From: Sphagnum compactum
Lineage: Eukaryota; Bryophyta; Sphagnopsida; Sphagnales
DNA length: 64,000 bases
Reading direction: 5' to 3'
NCBI GenBank assembly: GCA_965153455.1
Contig: OZ234498.1
Coordinates: 18,724,001-18,788,000 of the forward strand
The translations under genes were made by a program, and so were the position numbers. This document shows positions 24,297 to 37,163 of the stretch, one piece after another. Numbering within the stretch: position 1 is the stretch's first letter; every line of letters begins with the position of its first letter. The notes below the pieces were generated by a model that did no database searches, had not been told where the DNA came from, and saw only the letters and a program-made list of their open reading frames with translations.

Positions 24297-27200
24297 TTTA
24301 CTTGGAAGATTGACATTTTCATCATTAAAAAGGAAAACATTCAAATGCAAAAGATGATCGAATGCGAACATTTTCTTTGAACAAACATTGTGAAAAATTT
24401 ACAAATAATGGAAAAATGGTTGCACACATTTTGTTGTCATTGTTGTGTGTAACAATTTTGCATTTGCAATCATGATAAAAAAAAGTTTGATGGTTAAGTA
24501 TCACATATATAGTTTTACTTGTATTTGCTAAATCCACTAAATCTTGCTAGTTTGGTCTAATTGAGTTTTTTACATTTTTATACAATGGAGTTTGGCAAAG
24601 TTTGTGTAAAGGTTTTATCACTATTTAAAGTTGTTCATTATGCATCACATCTAAATACAAAGAAAAGTGAGTTAGTTAAGAGGTTTGAGCATGAATTTAT
24701 TTTTTTTGTATTTTTATCATTTTCATTACAAATTATTGGACCCAAATACTCAAATATTACATAAATTATTATTTTTTGTTATGACACTAACTTTACAAAA
24801 GCCTCAACCTCTCATTCAATTATGATGTAAAATGTTACCTTCATGAAATATATTTTTCATAAATACAACAATTGTTATGGACAAATAAATTAAATGTTTA
24901 ATTACAAAACATTTGTTAAAAATGAAACCAAGATAATCATGAATTAACCATAGAAGGACAATTTTCATTTAAATATAAGCATCATGGACAAGCTAAGTCC
25001 AGTTGTCATAAAACTTGGATTACTAACTTGAATTGTACAAATTCAAGCTCAAGGTTTGCAAATGTTTTTCCAAAAGCCTTATTGTTATGATTTTCAAGTT
25101 ATTTTTTTTAACATATTTCATTTTAACAACTTATCAAATCATTTTGAGGTATTGTGTGGTAATACAAATTGGGAGACATAATTGGGTAATTTGAAAGCAA
25201 AATAGATAGGTTTATGATTTATCCAATATTCTTGTGTTGATCGAAAAAGACATTATTGTATTGGTGCATTTATACATATGTGATTTATTTGTGTATAATT
25301 AATAATGGGGATGTCTAAAAAAATGCATTTAAAATTGTATTTATTCATAAGTGCTTATAATGTTGATGATTGATTTTTTTGTGTTAAAAACTGTAAATTA
25401 AAATTTCCAATTATTACACTTGGACAATGTGAAGACATTTTTTTGTATAATGTTTTCTAGGATATAATTGAAATGCGACACTTACATTTTGGGTGGTTTA
25501 TATATTACAATTTTACATAATGTCTCTCATGGGTTGTCATTAAAAAATGTGATGATAAATTTAGCATTAGAATTTGTGATTGTTGTGTTTTCTATCAATA
25601 ACACATTGTCATCATAAAGTGCCATGTTCATCATAACATGATAACATGAACCTTTGTGATAAAACATTGTAAACTCTGAGCTCAAATGAACATTTTTTAT
25701 TTATGTTTCATTTAAATAAAAAATATGAAATGTTAATAGATTGGATCCCAAAAAAAATCTTCAAAATGTAATGGTTAAGAATGAGTATTAAAAGATTATA
25801 CAATTAAAAATTCTAAATGGTATAACTTTAAAGAAACAATAGCAAGTTTATATTGTGCATTTATTCTTAATCAAAGCATGTATTTTCAAACAAGATGATC
25901 TACTTGAAAGTTTTTGCTCAATAATGGAAAAAGTAAATACAATTTTTTTAGTGAACAAACCCTCCATGTCAAACCGATTGAATCAAATATTAAACAGTCA
26001 AAAGTCAACCCTTGTGAACAATGTATTGTTTATTATTGAATTTGGAATTGGATTCTTGTGATAGTGTGAAAAGGATTACTTTCTATTTGTATTTTGACAA
26101 TTTTACATTCAATTAATGTTCATTTTTTGTCAAGCCTTGGGTATTCTCATAGATTTTTAAATTTTTAATTCATGTATTATGTTTAATATGAAGTTTATGA
26201 AAATGTATCTAGACTAAAGATTTTGAAATAATTTCTATAAAATCTTCAAAAATCTCATTAGCACCATTCACAAGACCATTTAATGTTTCATAATTCCTTG
26301 CACACAATTCCACCAACATTTTTTTCTTAACCATAATTTTGAAATGTAAACATGCAACTTATGGCTAGAAAAAACCCAAATAAAGGATAAAACTTGTATT
26401 TGTAGATTGCCATGTTAATAGCTTTGGCACTCAGACACTAATAATATATTATCATTGTTGCAATGGTTGTTTTACCATTTTGCTAGATGCAAAAATAAGG
26501 GTAGTTGTCATTGGTTCCTTCATCTTCATGATCACAATTACATATGTTGTCCATCACAAAAAGTTCATGTCAATTGCAGCCCAAAAGGAATTTGCCAAAA
26601 AAACTTGAATGGAAAATTGAATACTGGAGGTGACACCATCAAAATAACAAACAAAAGCTATGCATATGGAACTCAAAGAGAGATTAACCACAAAACAACA
26701 ACATCATGGGTATGTATGTCCTTTTACAATACTTATAGTTGAAATCATTGTCAATATTTTTTTTGTGATGGCTTGATAGTTTGGAAAGATTATAGATTAA
26801 ACATTAAACAATAAAAAAAAAGAAAAGGAAACTCCACACTAAAAATTAGACAAAACCAGAAATGGAGGATGATTTGTAACAACAAGTTTTCACATATTGA
26901 ATGATCATGAACAACAACATGTGATAATAATGATTAGTTACATAACATTGTAACCGACTTCATTAGTTCCTAACAGGGGATAGAGGTGATTGTTAAAGGT
27001 TGAGAAGATAAGTGCAAAGAAAAATCAATATTAAAAAGTTCATTATTAATCACACAACATAATATAACAAAAAATACAATAAGCAAGCCACAAAGAGAAG
27101 TCTATTTTGAGATTGCATTTCGCATTCCTAGCATGCAAGGCTATGGTTTTCAAGTCCAACTTACAATCCATATTCATAGTTGAAACAATATTCTTGCTAA

Positions 27201-27920
27201 TGAAGAACATTGTGTTAGAAAACTTCCCTTTTCAACATGAATTAGCATACCAACCTTTCGCCTCACCACAATCGAGGTGAACATCACCCTCTAAGCTATC
27301 TCTAGCATACTAGATCAAGGTGATTTTGAAGGATAACAATATTTGTGATTCTAAGCATACAAACCGATGCATTGTCTTCACGATTGTAGATCTCCCCATT
27401 CACATGTTACCATTTCCATATCCCAAATCAAAAGAATCCCACAACAGACATATTAATTGGCTAGGTTCATCACACAGACCCAATACTTCAACCACAAATT
27501 TCAAAACCCAAAAAACCATTGCCACCACCCTCTCACACTTTTTTTAAAAAAAAAACCCCTAACTTTTCTAGCTTAATTCACCTATTGTGTCCGCACTCTG
27601 AATACCAAAAAACCTCTTTCAATCTAAACACTCTAAACACTTCAACTAAATAAGCCGATTCACTTAATGTGAAATCAATTTTATTAAGATAAAACTTGCA
27701 AAACTTGGATCCAATGTGACAGTCCATGTCCCTGTGGGGGCAGGGCGGCCCCAAAAAAGAGAGGCCCTTTACTTCATCACACGACTTCTCATTGATTGCA
27801 TGGAAATTCTATTCCTAAAATTGGTTGCCACTATTTTTAGCCTAGACTAAAAGCCCTTCCTAAGAGCACCCTACCTATTTAGATCAAAGATGTGAGCAAA
27901 TGGTGGAGGAGGCAAGAAAA
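19911..27920. other. Long AT-rich intergenic stretch, no supported gene
   Basis: I find no conserved exon here. Noted: poly-C tracts with a CCCCTCCCCGCCCCCC core at about 19948-19973 and 23236-23260, the stem-loop at 20386-20485, and a (TA)n microsatellite at about 24264-24289. The many short frames are low-complexity by-products. Confidence 0.5.
20386..20485. repeat. 29-bp inverted repeat (stem-loop)
   Basis: The left arm 20386-20414 (GGTTTCTTTTGTAGGTCCTT...) pairs with the right arm 20457-20485 (...AAGGACCTATAAAAGAAACC) with about two mismatches around a 42-nt centre. The centre holds a second, smaller self-complementary region (AGGCCGATAGGCC). This could be a MITE-like element or a transcript hairpin. 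No flanking duplication was identified. Confidence 0.8.
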
Positions 27921-27923
27921 TTA

Positions 27924-28070
27924 TCTATAGTAAAAGAACAATGAAGCTTCCCCTGAAGCCGGACGAATGAAGCTTCCCCTAAATCCGTCCGGCCTTAAAT
28001 ATAGCGAGGGCGTGGCTTTCCCATGTTCGTCATCCGTCCCGTCATCCAACCGGACGGACGGACATGTAGC
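27924..28070. mobile_element. Helitron 5'-end-like debris
   Basis: TCTATAGTAAAAGAACAATG at 27924 resembles plant Helitron 5' ends and is followed by duplicated GAAGCTTCCCCT segments. At 28001 ATAGCGAGGGCGTGGCTTTC begins a block almost identical to 31011-31060. Both are followed by CCGTC-rich repeats (CCGTCCCGTCATCC, ACCGGACGGAC). No 3' hairpin terminus was found nearby, so this is a fragment or a nested pair. Confidence 0.45.
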
Positions 28071-29518
28071 CACCGACAATAGCTAAGTATACCGAGGACG
28101 TCAAATCGAAGGGTGAGACACGTGTCCGCGTGCACGCGGGTGCGGGATGGCCTCTCAACCGCCCTCGCGAGCTCCCGCGCATCACATCTCATTAGGAGTT
28201 GATCTTAGGCTTTCTAATCTCCAACGAAGTGATTATGCGATGCGATGTGATGCGATCGAGCTGCCATGTCGGAGTGCGAATGAGAATCAAGGAACCCAAT
28301 GATCTGCCTGCCTGTTGTCTGCCGGCCAAGAATTTTTTAAAAAAATTTCAGGCCGCCTCCTCCCATCCCTCCTTGACGGACGGATTCCACGCTCTTGCAT
28401 CCACACGGCCGCTCTCCGTCATTTTCTGTTTTTCGGAATTTGGTCTGCGTTCTGCGCTGCCTTCTGAAGTGAAGCAAAGCAGGGAGAAGGGGGTTGGGGG
28501 TCCCGCCGCCCTGCTGCTGCTAATGTTATTATTCAATTGATATAATCATCAAGGACCTGGGGTGATATTTGAAGGCAGGTTTTTCTTTTGCACTCTGTAT
28601 GAACCTTCTTCCTGAGTTGTGAGTGAGCTGCGAAAGGATCCAGACATGAGTAATTATTTAAATAGTTGTTGATTTCGGACGGGCCAGATCCTGCCTCAGA
28701 TCCTGAGGTGGAATATGTAGAATCGGTCAAGGGTCTTAAATGTAACCAGTCCCAAAAATACTGCTGCGATCCTTGGCCGATTTAACATTTTCCACCCTGT
28801 GGTGAGTACCTTGCAATTGGACTTTAAGCAGAGCTGAGCAACATGTGAGAATTCACTTTTTTGCTCCTCCTTTAAAACTCTACTTCTCGATTCTGACGTT
28901 ACCACCTCAGAAGGGAAAGGTCCCCACCGAACCAATAAGCCTTCACACTCATGATCCTGAGCAACACCATATCCTGGGCTATATAAGAAACCCATCCCCC
29001 AGTAAGAACTCAACAACAATTTTTGCGTGAAGATAGTCCTTCAGGTCGTCAAGATTTCATCAAATTCAGGAGGGTGGATAGAGATAGTGTTAGTTATTTG
29101 CGATATGGGTACAATATTTTCTCTTACAAACATGAGTAAAGATTTGAACTCACAAGTCTGGTCATATTTGCCCACATTTAACTATACTTCTGCAGGAGGA
29201 GACTTAGCCAAATGGGTCACAGAGACTATCATCAGATCAGACTGAATCCTTGTTGATGCTTCTTTACAAGAAATGACACATCCTGTTAGTCAGTTAAGCT
29301 GTGAAGGTTTTTTTTATCATGGTGAAATTTACAACGCTCTGTTCTTCTCTGTTTTTCTTCTCTTCTGCAATTGTTGTCCATGGTTGTTTTGTTCACTGCA
29401 GAACCTTCTGCATCTATGTAGTACAGTTAGCTGTCATTACTACCAAAGGGTTCTTAATGGTTAGGTAGACTAAGTGCTCATCTCCCAATCTGATTTAAGA
29501 ATTTAAACTCAGTACATG
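28071..29518. other. Intergenic, no supported gene
   Basis: It includes a locally GC-richer part (28080-28510) that could be an old promoter or untranslated exon. No recognisable coding segment was found on either strand. Confidence 0.4.
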
Positions 29519-29797
29519 AAACATGGTGAGGAGGCCGATCGGCACACCCAAAACGCGCATGGTGGCCGGAAGTGCCATAATCCCTGCCCCAATGACAGTG
29601 GTTGCCAGATTGAACAGTGAACTTCCAACACTGACGACTGTAGTATCTGGCAGTTGTTCAAGCCTCTCCTGTTTAACCAGTCTCTCTTCATCATCTGTGC
29701 CTGTTAAATGAGGGCTTTGAGGGAGCAAAGGAAGCTCATCAACTAGCACTTTGTGCATATTTTCAGAAATTTCAATCAAAGAGACACCTGCTACCAT
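29519..29797 (-). pseudogene. Orphan first exon of an AVT6/SLC38-like amino-acid transporter
   Basis: The minus-strand frame has an acidic, leucine-rich N-terminus (about 60 residues, DELPLLPQSP) followed by SSLFNLATTVIGAGIMALPA, the signature first membrane segment of AAAP/SLC38-type transporters (vacuolar AVT family). The similarity stops at PIGLLTM, near a possible donor (AT|GTTTCA). I searched the minus strand from there to about 28500 and found no later transmembrane exons. Either the rest was lost, or a transposon such as the adjacent Helitrons moved this exon. The intact reading frame hints that it is fairly recent. Confidence 0.55.
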
Positions 29798-31004
29798 GAG
29801 ATTTCTTTGTCAGATTACTGCATCTGTCAGAAAGCAGGCTATGCAATTTTCCTCATCCAGAACCAGCAAATGCACTCATAAAGAAATGGAACCATATGAA
29901 GAGGTCCTAGAGTCTGGCATTTTATTTGGGCATTGAGTCTAAAATAATGGTGCCTGGAACTGATTTGGGAGGGATGGCAGGTGCAGGAACTTTGTGGCAT
30001 TGGAGCACCAACATTTCAAGTTCTTGATCCTGAAGGCAAATCTGTTGCCATTTTATGGGGCCAAGATCGGCTGAACATTGTTGCTGATCTTCTTTGTGGC
30101 TAGCGCGCTAGGCTCGGTTACAGATCACTGGGTCCAAATGCTTCCACAACTTCTAAACTCTTCTCCAAGTCAAAACTTTGATATTCACAAGTATTTAAAT
30201 AATCATGGTAAGTTGTCATTTGCATTGCAACAACACAAGGTCCTGCTGGATCCAAGTAACAGTCAAGTTGGTGTCTTTGGTGAGATTGGACTCCTCGAGA
30301 GGGAAGGGGGTGACAATGTTACACTTAAGGTGTAAAGAACCCTCCCCCCTCCTAATTTACTTCTCCTGATTTATCATACTCTTTAATAAATTCAACATTA
30401 ATTATATAATTTTCAAATTAATTAAAATTTGAAAAAAATAATTACCAAGAATGCCAAAATCAACAAAAAAAAAGTTTATGGGGGTCAGATTTGGGATTTG
30501 AGAACTCAGGTCTATGGGGGCCAAACACCCATCACACACAGTTTAGACAAACCAGGATTGCTATATAGTCATTACAGTTTGGTGTCTCTTGCTAATGATA
30601 TTATCTATACTAAAATTTTCAAAAATCCAGAGCCAACGTTTAAGATTCTAAATATATTAATTATTTGGCAAACATTTGCTGAATCCGTTCAGGGACTATG
30701 ATATATATGTTCAAGTTCCCGATAATGCTTTCCTCATGCTTTAACTATGGGTAGAGCACATGAGTTGAGAACATTTGCAAAATGTGAGCCCAAACTTGGC
30801 TATTGTGTCGTTCTAGGTCCCTTACTTTTGGAAATGCCCTTCACCCACTATATAGTCCAACACCTATCCAGTCCCTCCTTATCTCATTTAATCCTTGAGA
30901 GCGGCCGTTTTGTTTGGCTATGTGAAACTGTGCGGAAGCCGTTATTTTGGAACTATAGTTTGTAGTTGTAATTTTGTAATATGTACCGTCAAGTACACAC
31001 ACAC
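29798..31004. other. Intergenic, with a possible unidentified coding remnant
   Basis: Around 30000-30100 (+) a short segment reads CGIGAPTFQVLDPEGKSVAI..., which looks protein-like but is followed by a stop; I do not recognise it. At 30968-30996 the block TAATTTTGTAATATGTACCG recurs twice near the end of the Helitron (37026 and 37133), marking it as a Helitron tail fragment. Confidence 0.35.
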
Positions 31005-31010
31005 CTAATT

Positions 31011-31250
31011 ATAGCGAGGGCGTGGCTTTCCCATGTCCGTCATCCGTCCCATCATCTAACCGGACGGACATTTCCTCCATCCGTCCGACCCGTCCATCCA
31101 TCCGTCCCGTCATCCATCCATGGATGGCATCATACAGGGAAGAAAACCCTGGCAAAAATAAATAACCCCCCCCCGCCCCCAGCAGTTTTAGGTGCATGTT
31201 TGATTTATTTTAAACACACACTTGTGCATTAGGCACGGGGCACAAACTTG
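31011..31250 (+). mobile_element. Short Helitron remnant, degenerate 3' end
   Basis: It begins with ATAGCGAGGGCGTGGCTTTC, shared with 28001, and continues through CCGTC/CATCC repeats. It ends in CTTGTGCATTAGGCACGGGG followed by CACAAACTTG at 31247-31250. That is the family's hairpin tail with CTAG decayed to CTTG. A poly-C run at about 31167-31179 lies inside. Confidence 0.55.
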
Positions 31251-31902
31251 CCCGGCCCCAAGGGGGACACCCCCAAGATTTACTATACAGAGGACGGGGT
31301 GTTTTTCTTTTCATTTTCTTTTTCGTTTTCTGTTTTCGGTGTTTCTTTTTGTTTATAATAATAATAATAAAATAGAAAAATGAAAAATTATCTTATATAT
31401 ATATAAAGTTTTAATTTCTTAATTCATCCATCCCCGTCTAGCTTATTTTTTAATTCATCCATCCCGTCAGCCGTCTATTTAAGCCGGACGGGGATGGATG
31501 TCTATTTAAGCCGGATGGGGTGGGTTAGGACCGGCAAAGACCCACCAATTTTAGGTGCATGTTTGATTTATTTTAAACACACACCTGTGCATTATGCCTT
31601 TCTTATTATTCTATTCATAAAGAGAACAGACACACGTGTAAGCGCGCACGCAAAAGAGCAGATGATCAAGAAAGACGGCGAGCGAGACAGTACGGATGGC
31701 AATTCCGGCTATTTAGATTCTCAAAGAAAACAGACATACGTGCATGCACGCACACACACACACACACAAACACAGATTGAAAAGGTCGCGAGAGGTTGTC
31801 GTCTACTGCATCTGTGGCACACATCTGATAGGGCTAGTAGTAGTGTGTACAAGTGTGATGGGATGGTGCACTTGATGATGCAACCCTGCACTTACACTTT
31901 AC

Positions 31903-32032
31903 ATTGGCTTCAGCGGCTCTGTTTCAGCGAGTACTGGGTGCCTGTTCTGGTGGTCAGGTACTTCACCATAATCTATTCTCTTTGCACGTCATTGGCTTCA
32001 GCGGCTCTGCTTTAGCGGGTACTGGGTGCATG
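31903..32032. repeat. Direct repeat of ~42 bp in the Helitron leader
   Basis: CATTGGCTTCAGCGGCTCTG followed by TTTCAGCGAGTACTGGGTGC occurs at about 31903, and again at about 31991 with three substitutions. The period is 88 bp. Confidence 0.8.
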
Positions 32033-32426
32033 GGCAGTTGTGATTCCTCTGTTGACCTTCAGCTGTAACCTTCCACAGTTGGAATCACTGCCCATCTGGA
32101 TCCTTACACGTCCAGATCGGCAACGAATTCCTGTCTGCGCCTTTGTAGGCACCTTTAGCAGTTTAGTTAGTTAGTTGGTTGTTCAATCAATCGTCTACCA
32201 TGCTGCAAAATGGGTCCCCTATAGTACATGGTCAGCTTTAACACATAGTCTGTTGAAGATGTTGTACCTAACTGAAGGATGACTTTTAGTTTAGTTTTAG
32301 ATCATTGAGAGCTTTGCGAACTTTCCATTAATCTTAAATCATCTGGATTTGATAGGGATTTACAAATTAATTTATGTGTAACCTTGACCTTCCTCGAAGA
32401 GTGCAGGAGAAACCCCTCGCCCCAAG

Positions 32427-35400
32427 ATGCTCGAATTGTTTGGAGATGGAGATGCATCAGCTCAAGGCACGTCAGAATCTGCACACGAACGTCGCAATCG
32501 CCTACAGAGAGAACGTCGCAATCGCCTACAGAGAGCACGGCGTGCTAAACAACGTGAACAACCTTCTTTTCGCAATGACGCATTACAATTGTTTGGAGAT
32601 GGAGATGCGTCAGCTCAAGGCACGTCAGAATCTGCACATGAACGTCGTAATCGCCTACAGAGAGAACGGCGTGTTAAGCAACGTGAACAACCTTCTCTTC
32701 GCAATGACGGATTACAATTGTTTGGAGACGGAGATGCGTTAGCCCCGGGACGATGGGATTGTGGAGAAATGGACACAATATGTGGATTCTGCAGCGCGAA
32801 AATGTGGATCAAAGAACGACCAGTAAACTCGACGAATAACAACCCACAATTTTCTCTGTGTTGTGAGAATGGCAAAATTCTGTTGCCGAATCTTCCTGTA
32901 ACACCGCAAGAGCTGGAAGTTCTTTTAACCAGCAAAGAAAGTAGGGCTGTCAAATTTCGAGATCAGATTCGCATGTACAATTCGGTGTTGGCATTCACTT
33001 CGCTCGGTGCCAAAGTTGATGAATCGGTAACAGGAGGGCCTGGATCGTACTCCTTTCGCATTCAAGGTGAACTTTATCACAAAATCAGATCCCTATGTCC
33101 TGCCGAAGGACAACAGCCACAGTTTGCACAACTGTACATTCATGATACGAAACACGAACATCAAAACCGGCATGCTGTTATGCCCTTGCTTGATCCAACG
33201 ACGTTGGATCGGTTGTTGACCATGATGTACAATATCAATCCCTATGTCAAAGTGTTCAAAATGGCAAGGGATATGATGGCAACAGAAGGTGTTCCCATGG
33301 ATCTGAAATTGCGTCTCATTGCCTCTCGAACAAAGGATGCCCGCCGATACAATGTGCCGACGGCCGATGAAGTCGCTGCATTGATGGTAGGAGATGGTTC
33401 TGAGGCTGTAGACAGACGTGACGTCGTCCTTGCTCAGCAAGCTGGCCCGTTTCAGCGCATTTCTGAACTACATGTCGGATACATGGCTCTACATTATCCG
33501 TTGCTATTTCCTTACGGTGAGGATGGATGGCATCCGAATATTCTGGTCAATGGTGTTGTTGCTGATGCAGATTTGGATGAAGACCATGCGAGAGAATCTG
33601 AGCTTCAAAGAAAACATTGCAATGTGACAATGGCGGAATTTTATGGTTATCGGCTTCAACATCGAGACACTGATGGCATTACGTTGCTTCGGGGTGACTG
33701 ATTGCGGCAACAATACATTGTGGATGCTTATGCGGCTATCGAACAAAATCGCTTGAAGTATCTACGTTTGAATCAAAAAAAACTTCGCGCGGATCTTTAT
33801 CAAGGCCTTCAAGACGCCATCGCTGCAAGTGACACTAACGTTGCTGCCATCGAACAGAGGATCATTCTGCCATCTTCTTTCACAGTAGGTCCACGTCACA
33901 TGGTTCAGAATTATCAAGATGCCATGGCAATCTGTAGATGGGCCGGCTGCCCGGATGCGTTTGTTACATTCACTTGCAATCCCCAATGGCTTGAAATCAA
34001 GAAAGCGTTGCTACTCGGACAGCAACCTCAGGATCGACCCGATTTGGTAACCCGAGTGTTCAAAATCAAGCTGAAGGAGTTGATCAATGACATTCACAAG
34101 AACCATATTCTGGGACGCACGATTGCAGGAATCTATGTCGTTGAATTTCAAAAGCGTGGGCTACCGCATGCACACATTCTCATCTTCTTTACCAAAGACT
34201 ACAAACCACACACGGTCGAGGATGTGGACCGCATGATCAGTGCTGAACTTCCGAATTCAGAAACAAACAAGTTGGCCCACGAGACGGTTGCCAGATGCAT
34301 GATGCATGGTCCATGTGGAGCTGCGTTTCCAAATGCCCCGTGCATGGAAGAAGGCAAATGCAAAAAACAATATCCACGCAAGTTCCAATCCGAGACGCTG
34401 ACGGATGTAAACGGATACCCTATTTATCGGCGTAGAGATACGGGGCACACAGTTTTGGTTCATGGCATTGAATTGGACAATCGTTGGGTGGTACCGCACA
34501 ATGTCTATTTATCGACCAAATACAATGCGCACATCAACGTTGAAGTCTGCAACAATATTCGTGCAGTCAAATATCTATTCAAGTACATATACAAAGGACA
34601 TGATCGTGTAACTATTGAGATCTCACGCCAGAGCGATAATGCCACCGAAAGGAATGTGGTCGAAACTGATGAAATTAAGAAATATCTCGACTGTCGCTAT
34701 GTATTTGCATCGGAGGCAGTGTGGCGCATCTTCAAGTTTGATATGCATGAGCGGTTTCCTACCGTTGAGCGTCTGCAATACCATTTGCCCAATCAGCAAA
34801 TGGTGCTGTTTGACGATGATGATGATGTGCAGGAAGTGGCAACACGATCAACCATTTCTAGAACAATGCTCACAGAATGGTTCAAAACAAACCAAGAATC
34901 GGAAGTTGCACGAAGCTTTACATTCGATCAATTCCCTCAACAATGGGTATGGAATTGGAAGTTGAAGCGATGGACAATGCGCAAGAGAGGTTTTGCCATT
35001 GGTCGCATGTATTATGCACACCCGACATCGGTTGAACGTTATTATTTGCGAATGCTGCTGAACTACGTCAAAGGTGCCACATCCTACGAGCATTTGCAGA
35101 CAGTGGATGGCAGAGAGCACGACACATTCAAAGATGCATGCATTGCAATGGGTTTGCTTGCAGATGATAATGAATGGCATCAAGCCTTGGAAGAAGCTGG
35201 TGTTTGGGCCTCAGGACGACAACTGCATGACATGTTTGCCTCCATGTTGATGTTTTGTGAGGTCACGAATCCGAGACAGCTATGGGATGCACATTGGGAG
35301 TCTTTGAGCGATGACATTGAAACAATGACACGCTGCAAGCGTGCTGATCCAACTGTTACCCTTTCTGAGGATGCGCTAAAGGATCGTGCATTGTATGAGA

Positions 35401-36962
35401 TCGATCAGGTTCTCATGCGCAATGGACACCGCCTAGAAGATTTTGTAACGCTTCCCAAGTCTAATTACATCCCTTTTGTTCATGGAGGAAACCGATTGGT
35501 CGAAGAAGAGTTAGCTTATGATCAGCATTCATTGACCCTAGATGCAGATAATGCAGAAGATAGGCTCAATGGTGATCAGCGCAACGCATACGAAACTATT
35601 TTGAATGCCGTGACAAACAAAGAGGGCAAACTATTCTTTGTGTATGGCAGTGGTGGGACCGGCAAAACATTTATTTGGACAACACTTCTGTCCCGTCTAC
35701 GAGGGCAAGGCAAAATCGTGCTTGCAGTTGCCTCATCAGGAATTGCATCTTTGTTGCTTCCGGGCGGCAGAACCGCCCATTCAAGATTCAAGATTCCGAT
35801 TGATCTCCACGATGAGTCAACTTGCAACATCACACAACAGATGAAAGTGGCCGAGTTGGTGCGTAAAGCTGATTTGATCATTTGGGATGAGGCACCGATG
35901 ATGCATCGTCGAGCTTTTGAAGCTGTTGATCGCACCCTACGTGATTTGATGCAATTGGATGACGCACAGGCAACCGATAAAATCTTTGGTGGGAAAACCA
36001 TGGTCCTTGGTGGGGATTTTTGACAGATCTTGCCTGTTGTTCCCAAGGGGGGACGAGAAGACATTGTCAGTGCTTCGTTGCCTCGATCGCATCTTTGGCA
36101 GCATGTTACAATTCTTCGTCTTCATATCAACATGCGAGTCATGGCAACCAATTCTGAAGAGCAACGAGAGTTTACCAAATGGGTGTTGAATGTTGGGGAT
36201 AGTAATCTTCCTCCCATTGGAAAAGAAGAAGGTGTCAATCCAGATTGGATCAAGATTCCATCCCATATGAGGCTGCCAGCAGAAGATTGCAGCTTAAGAG
36301 GATTAATCCGAACCATCTATCCGCATCACCGGTGCCACTCTGGAGAGGCCATGTATCTTATGCAACGCAGCATTCTAGCCCCCAAGAATACTGATGTTGA
36401 TGAAGTCAACAATGCAATTTTAGAATCGCTATCTAAAGAATCACACACATACCTTAGCGCAAATTCTTTGACTCCAACAGAAGAAGGTGCAAGTGTTGCT
36501 GCAGGAGTTTCAATGGATTCATTATATCCGGTGGAATTTTTAGACACTTTACAATTTAGCGGTATCGCAAATCATGAGCTGGAACTCAAAGTGGGTGTGC
36601 CAATCCTTTTGTTGCGTAATCTCAATCAATCAATAGGATTGTGCAATGGTACGAGGTTGATTGTCAAAAGATTGGGTCAGCGTGTCATTGAAGCGGAAAT
36701 CATCACAGGAAACAATGTCGGCAAACGTGTGTTCATACCTCGCATCATCATGTCCCCCTCCGGAACTGATTGGCCATTTGTTTTGCGTCGTCGTCAATTT
36801 CCAGTTCGAGTGGCATTTGCGATCACAATCAACAAGAGTCAAGGTCAAACATTCAACAACGTTGGGGTATATTTGCCGTCTCCGGTCTATTCCCATGGTC
36901 AGCTCTATGTTGCTATTTCACGGGTCACAAGTAGTGCAAACATCAAGATTTTCAACAGCTAG
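32427..36962 (+). pseudogene. Helitron Rep-helicase, one frame broken by two in-frame TGA codons
   Basis: The frame is continuous over 1,511 codons except for TGA at 33699-33701 (codon 425) and 36021-36023 (codon 1199); no frameshift is needed. Order: repeated Arg-rich N-terminus (to about residue 110), Helitron N-terminal region, HUH nuclease motif PHAH (H581, H583), the tyrosine region YLFKYIYKG (Y716, Y720), then a Pif1-like superfamily-1 helicase with Walker A GSGGTGKT (1074-1081), Walker B WDEAP, the GGDF motif immediately before the second stop, and C-terminal [10 protein letters not shown] and YVAISRV motifs. The protein would nick a strand and unwind it for rolling-circle transposition. 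Both stops fall where relatives usually have Arg: before the QQYIVDA block, and in GGDFRQ. CGA to TGA transitions explain both. The ATG at 32427 is the first in frame; an earlier start is not excluded. Confidence 0.9.
32436..32760 (+). repeat. In-frame tandem duplication at the N-terminus of the Helitron protein
   Basis: TTGTTTGGAGATGGAGATGC starts at 32436 and 32589, and a variant starts at 32718. Spacings are 153 and 129 bp, both multiples of three. The 24-bp difference is an internal duplication of CGTCGCAATCGCCTACAGAG. The encoded unit contains ERRNRLQRERR, an Arg-rich helix of the kind seen before Helitron Rep domains. Confidence 0.85.
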
Positions 36963-37163
36963 GGTCCCGATAGATACATGCGGAATGTGGTATATAAAGA
37001 GGTTTTGGAAATGTAGTTGGTAGGTGTAATTTTGTAATATGTATCGTCAAATGCACAGGCAAAAATGGATTCATACTAGATTTTTTATTTAAAATAAACA
37101 AAGTAACTACGACACCAATATCATTGAACATCATTTTGTAATATGTACCGTCAAATACACAAA

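Noticed and set aside
29990-30110. Short protein-like segment (CGIGAPTFQVLDPEG...)
   Set aside because: I do not recognise it, it is short and ends in a stop, and no partner exon was found. Mentioned only as a possible remnant.
32374-32742. 122-codon frame overlapping the Helitron N-terminus
   Set aside because: It is a shadow of the in-frame tandem duplication of the transposase.
35576-36064. 162-codon minus-strand frame opposite the Helitron helicase
   Set aside because: A shadow of the strongly coding plus strand.
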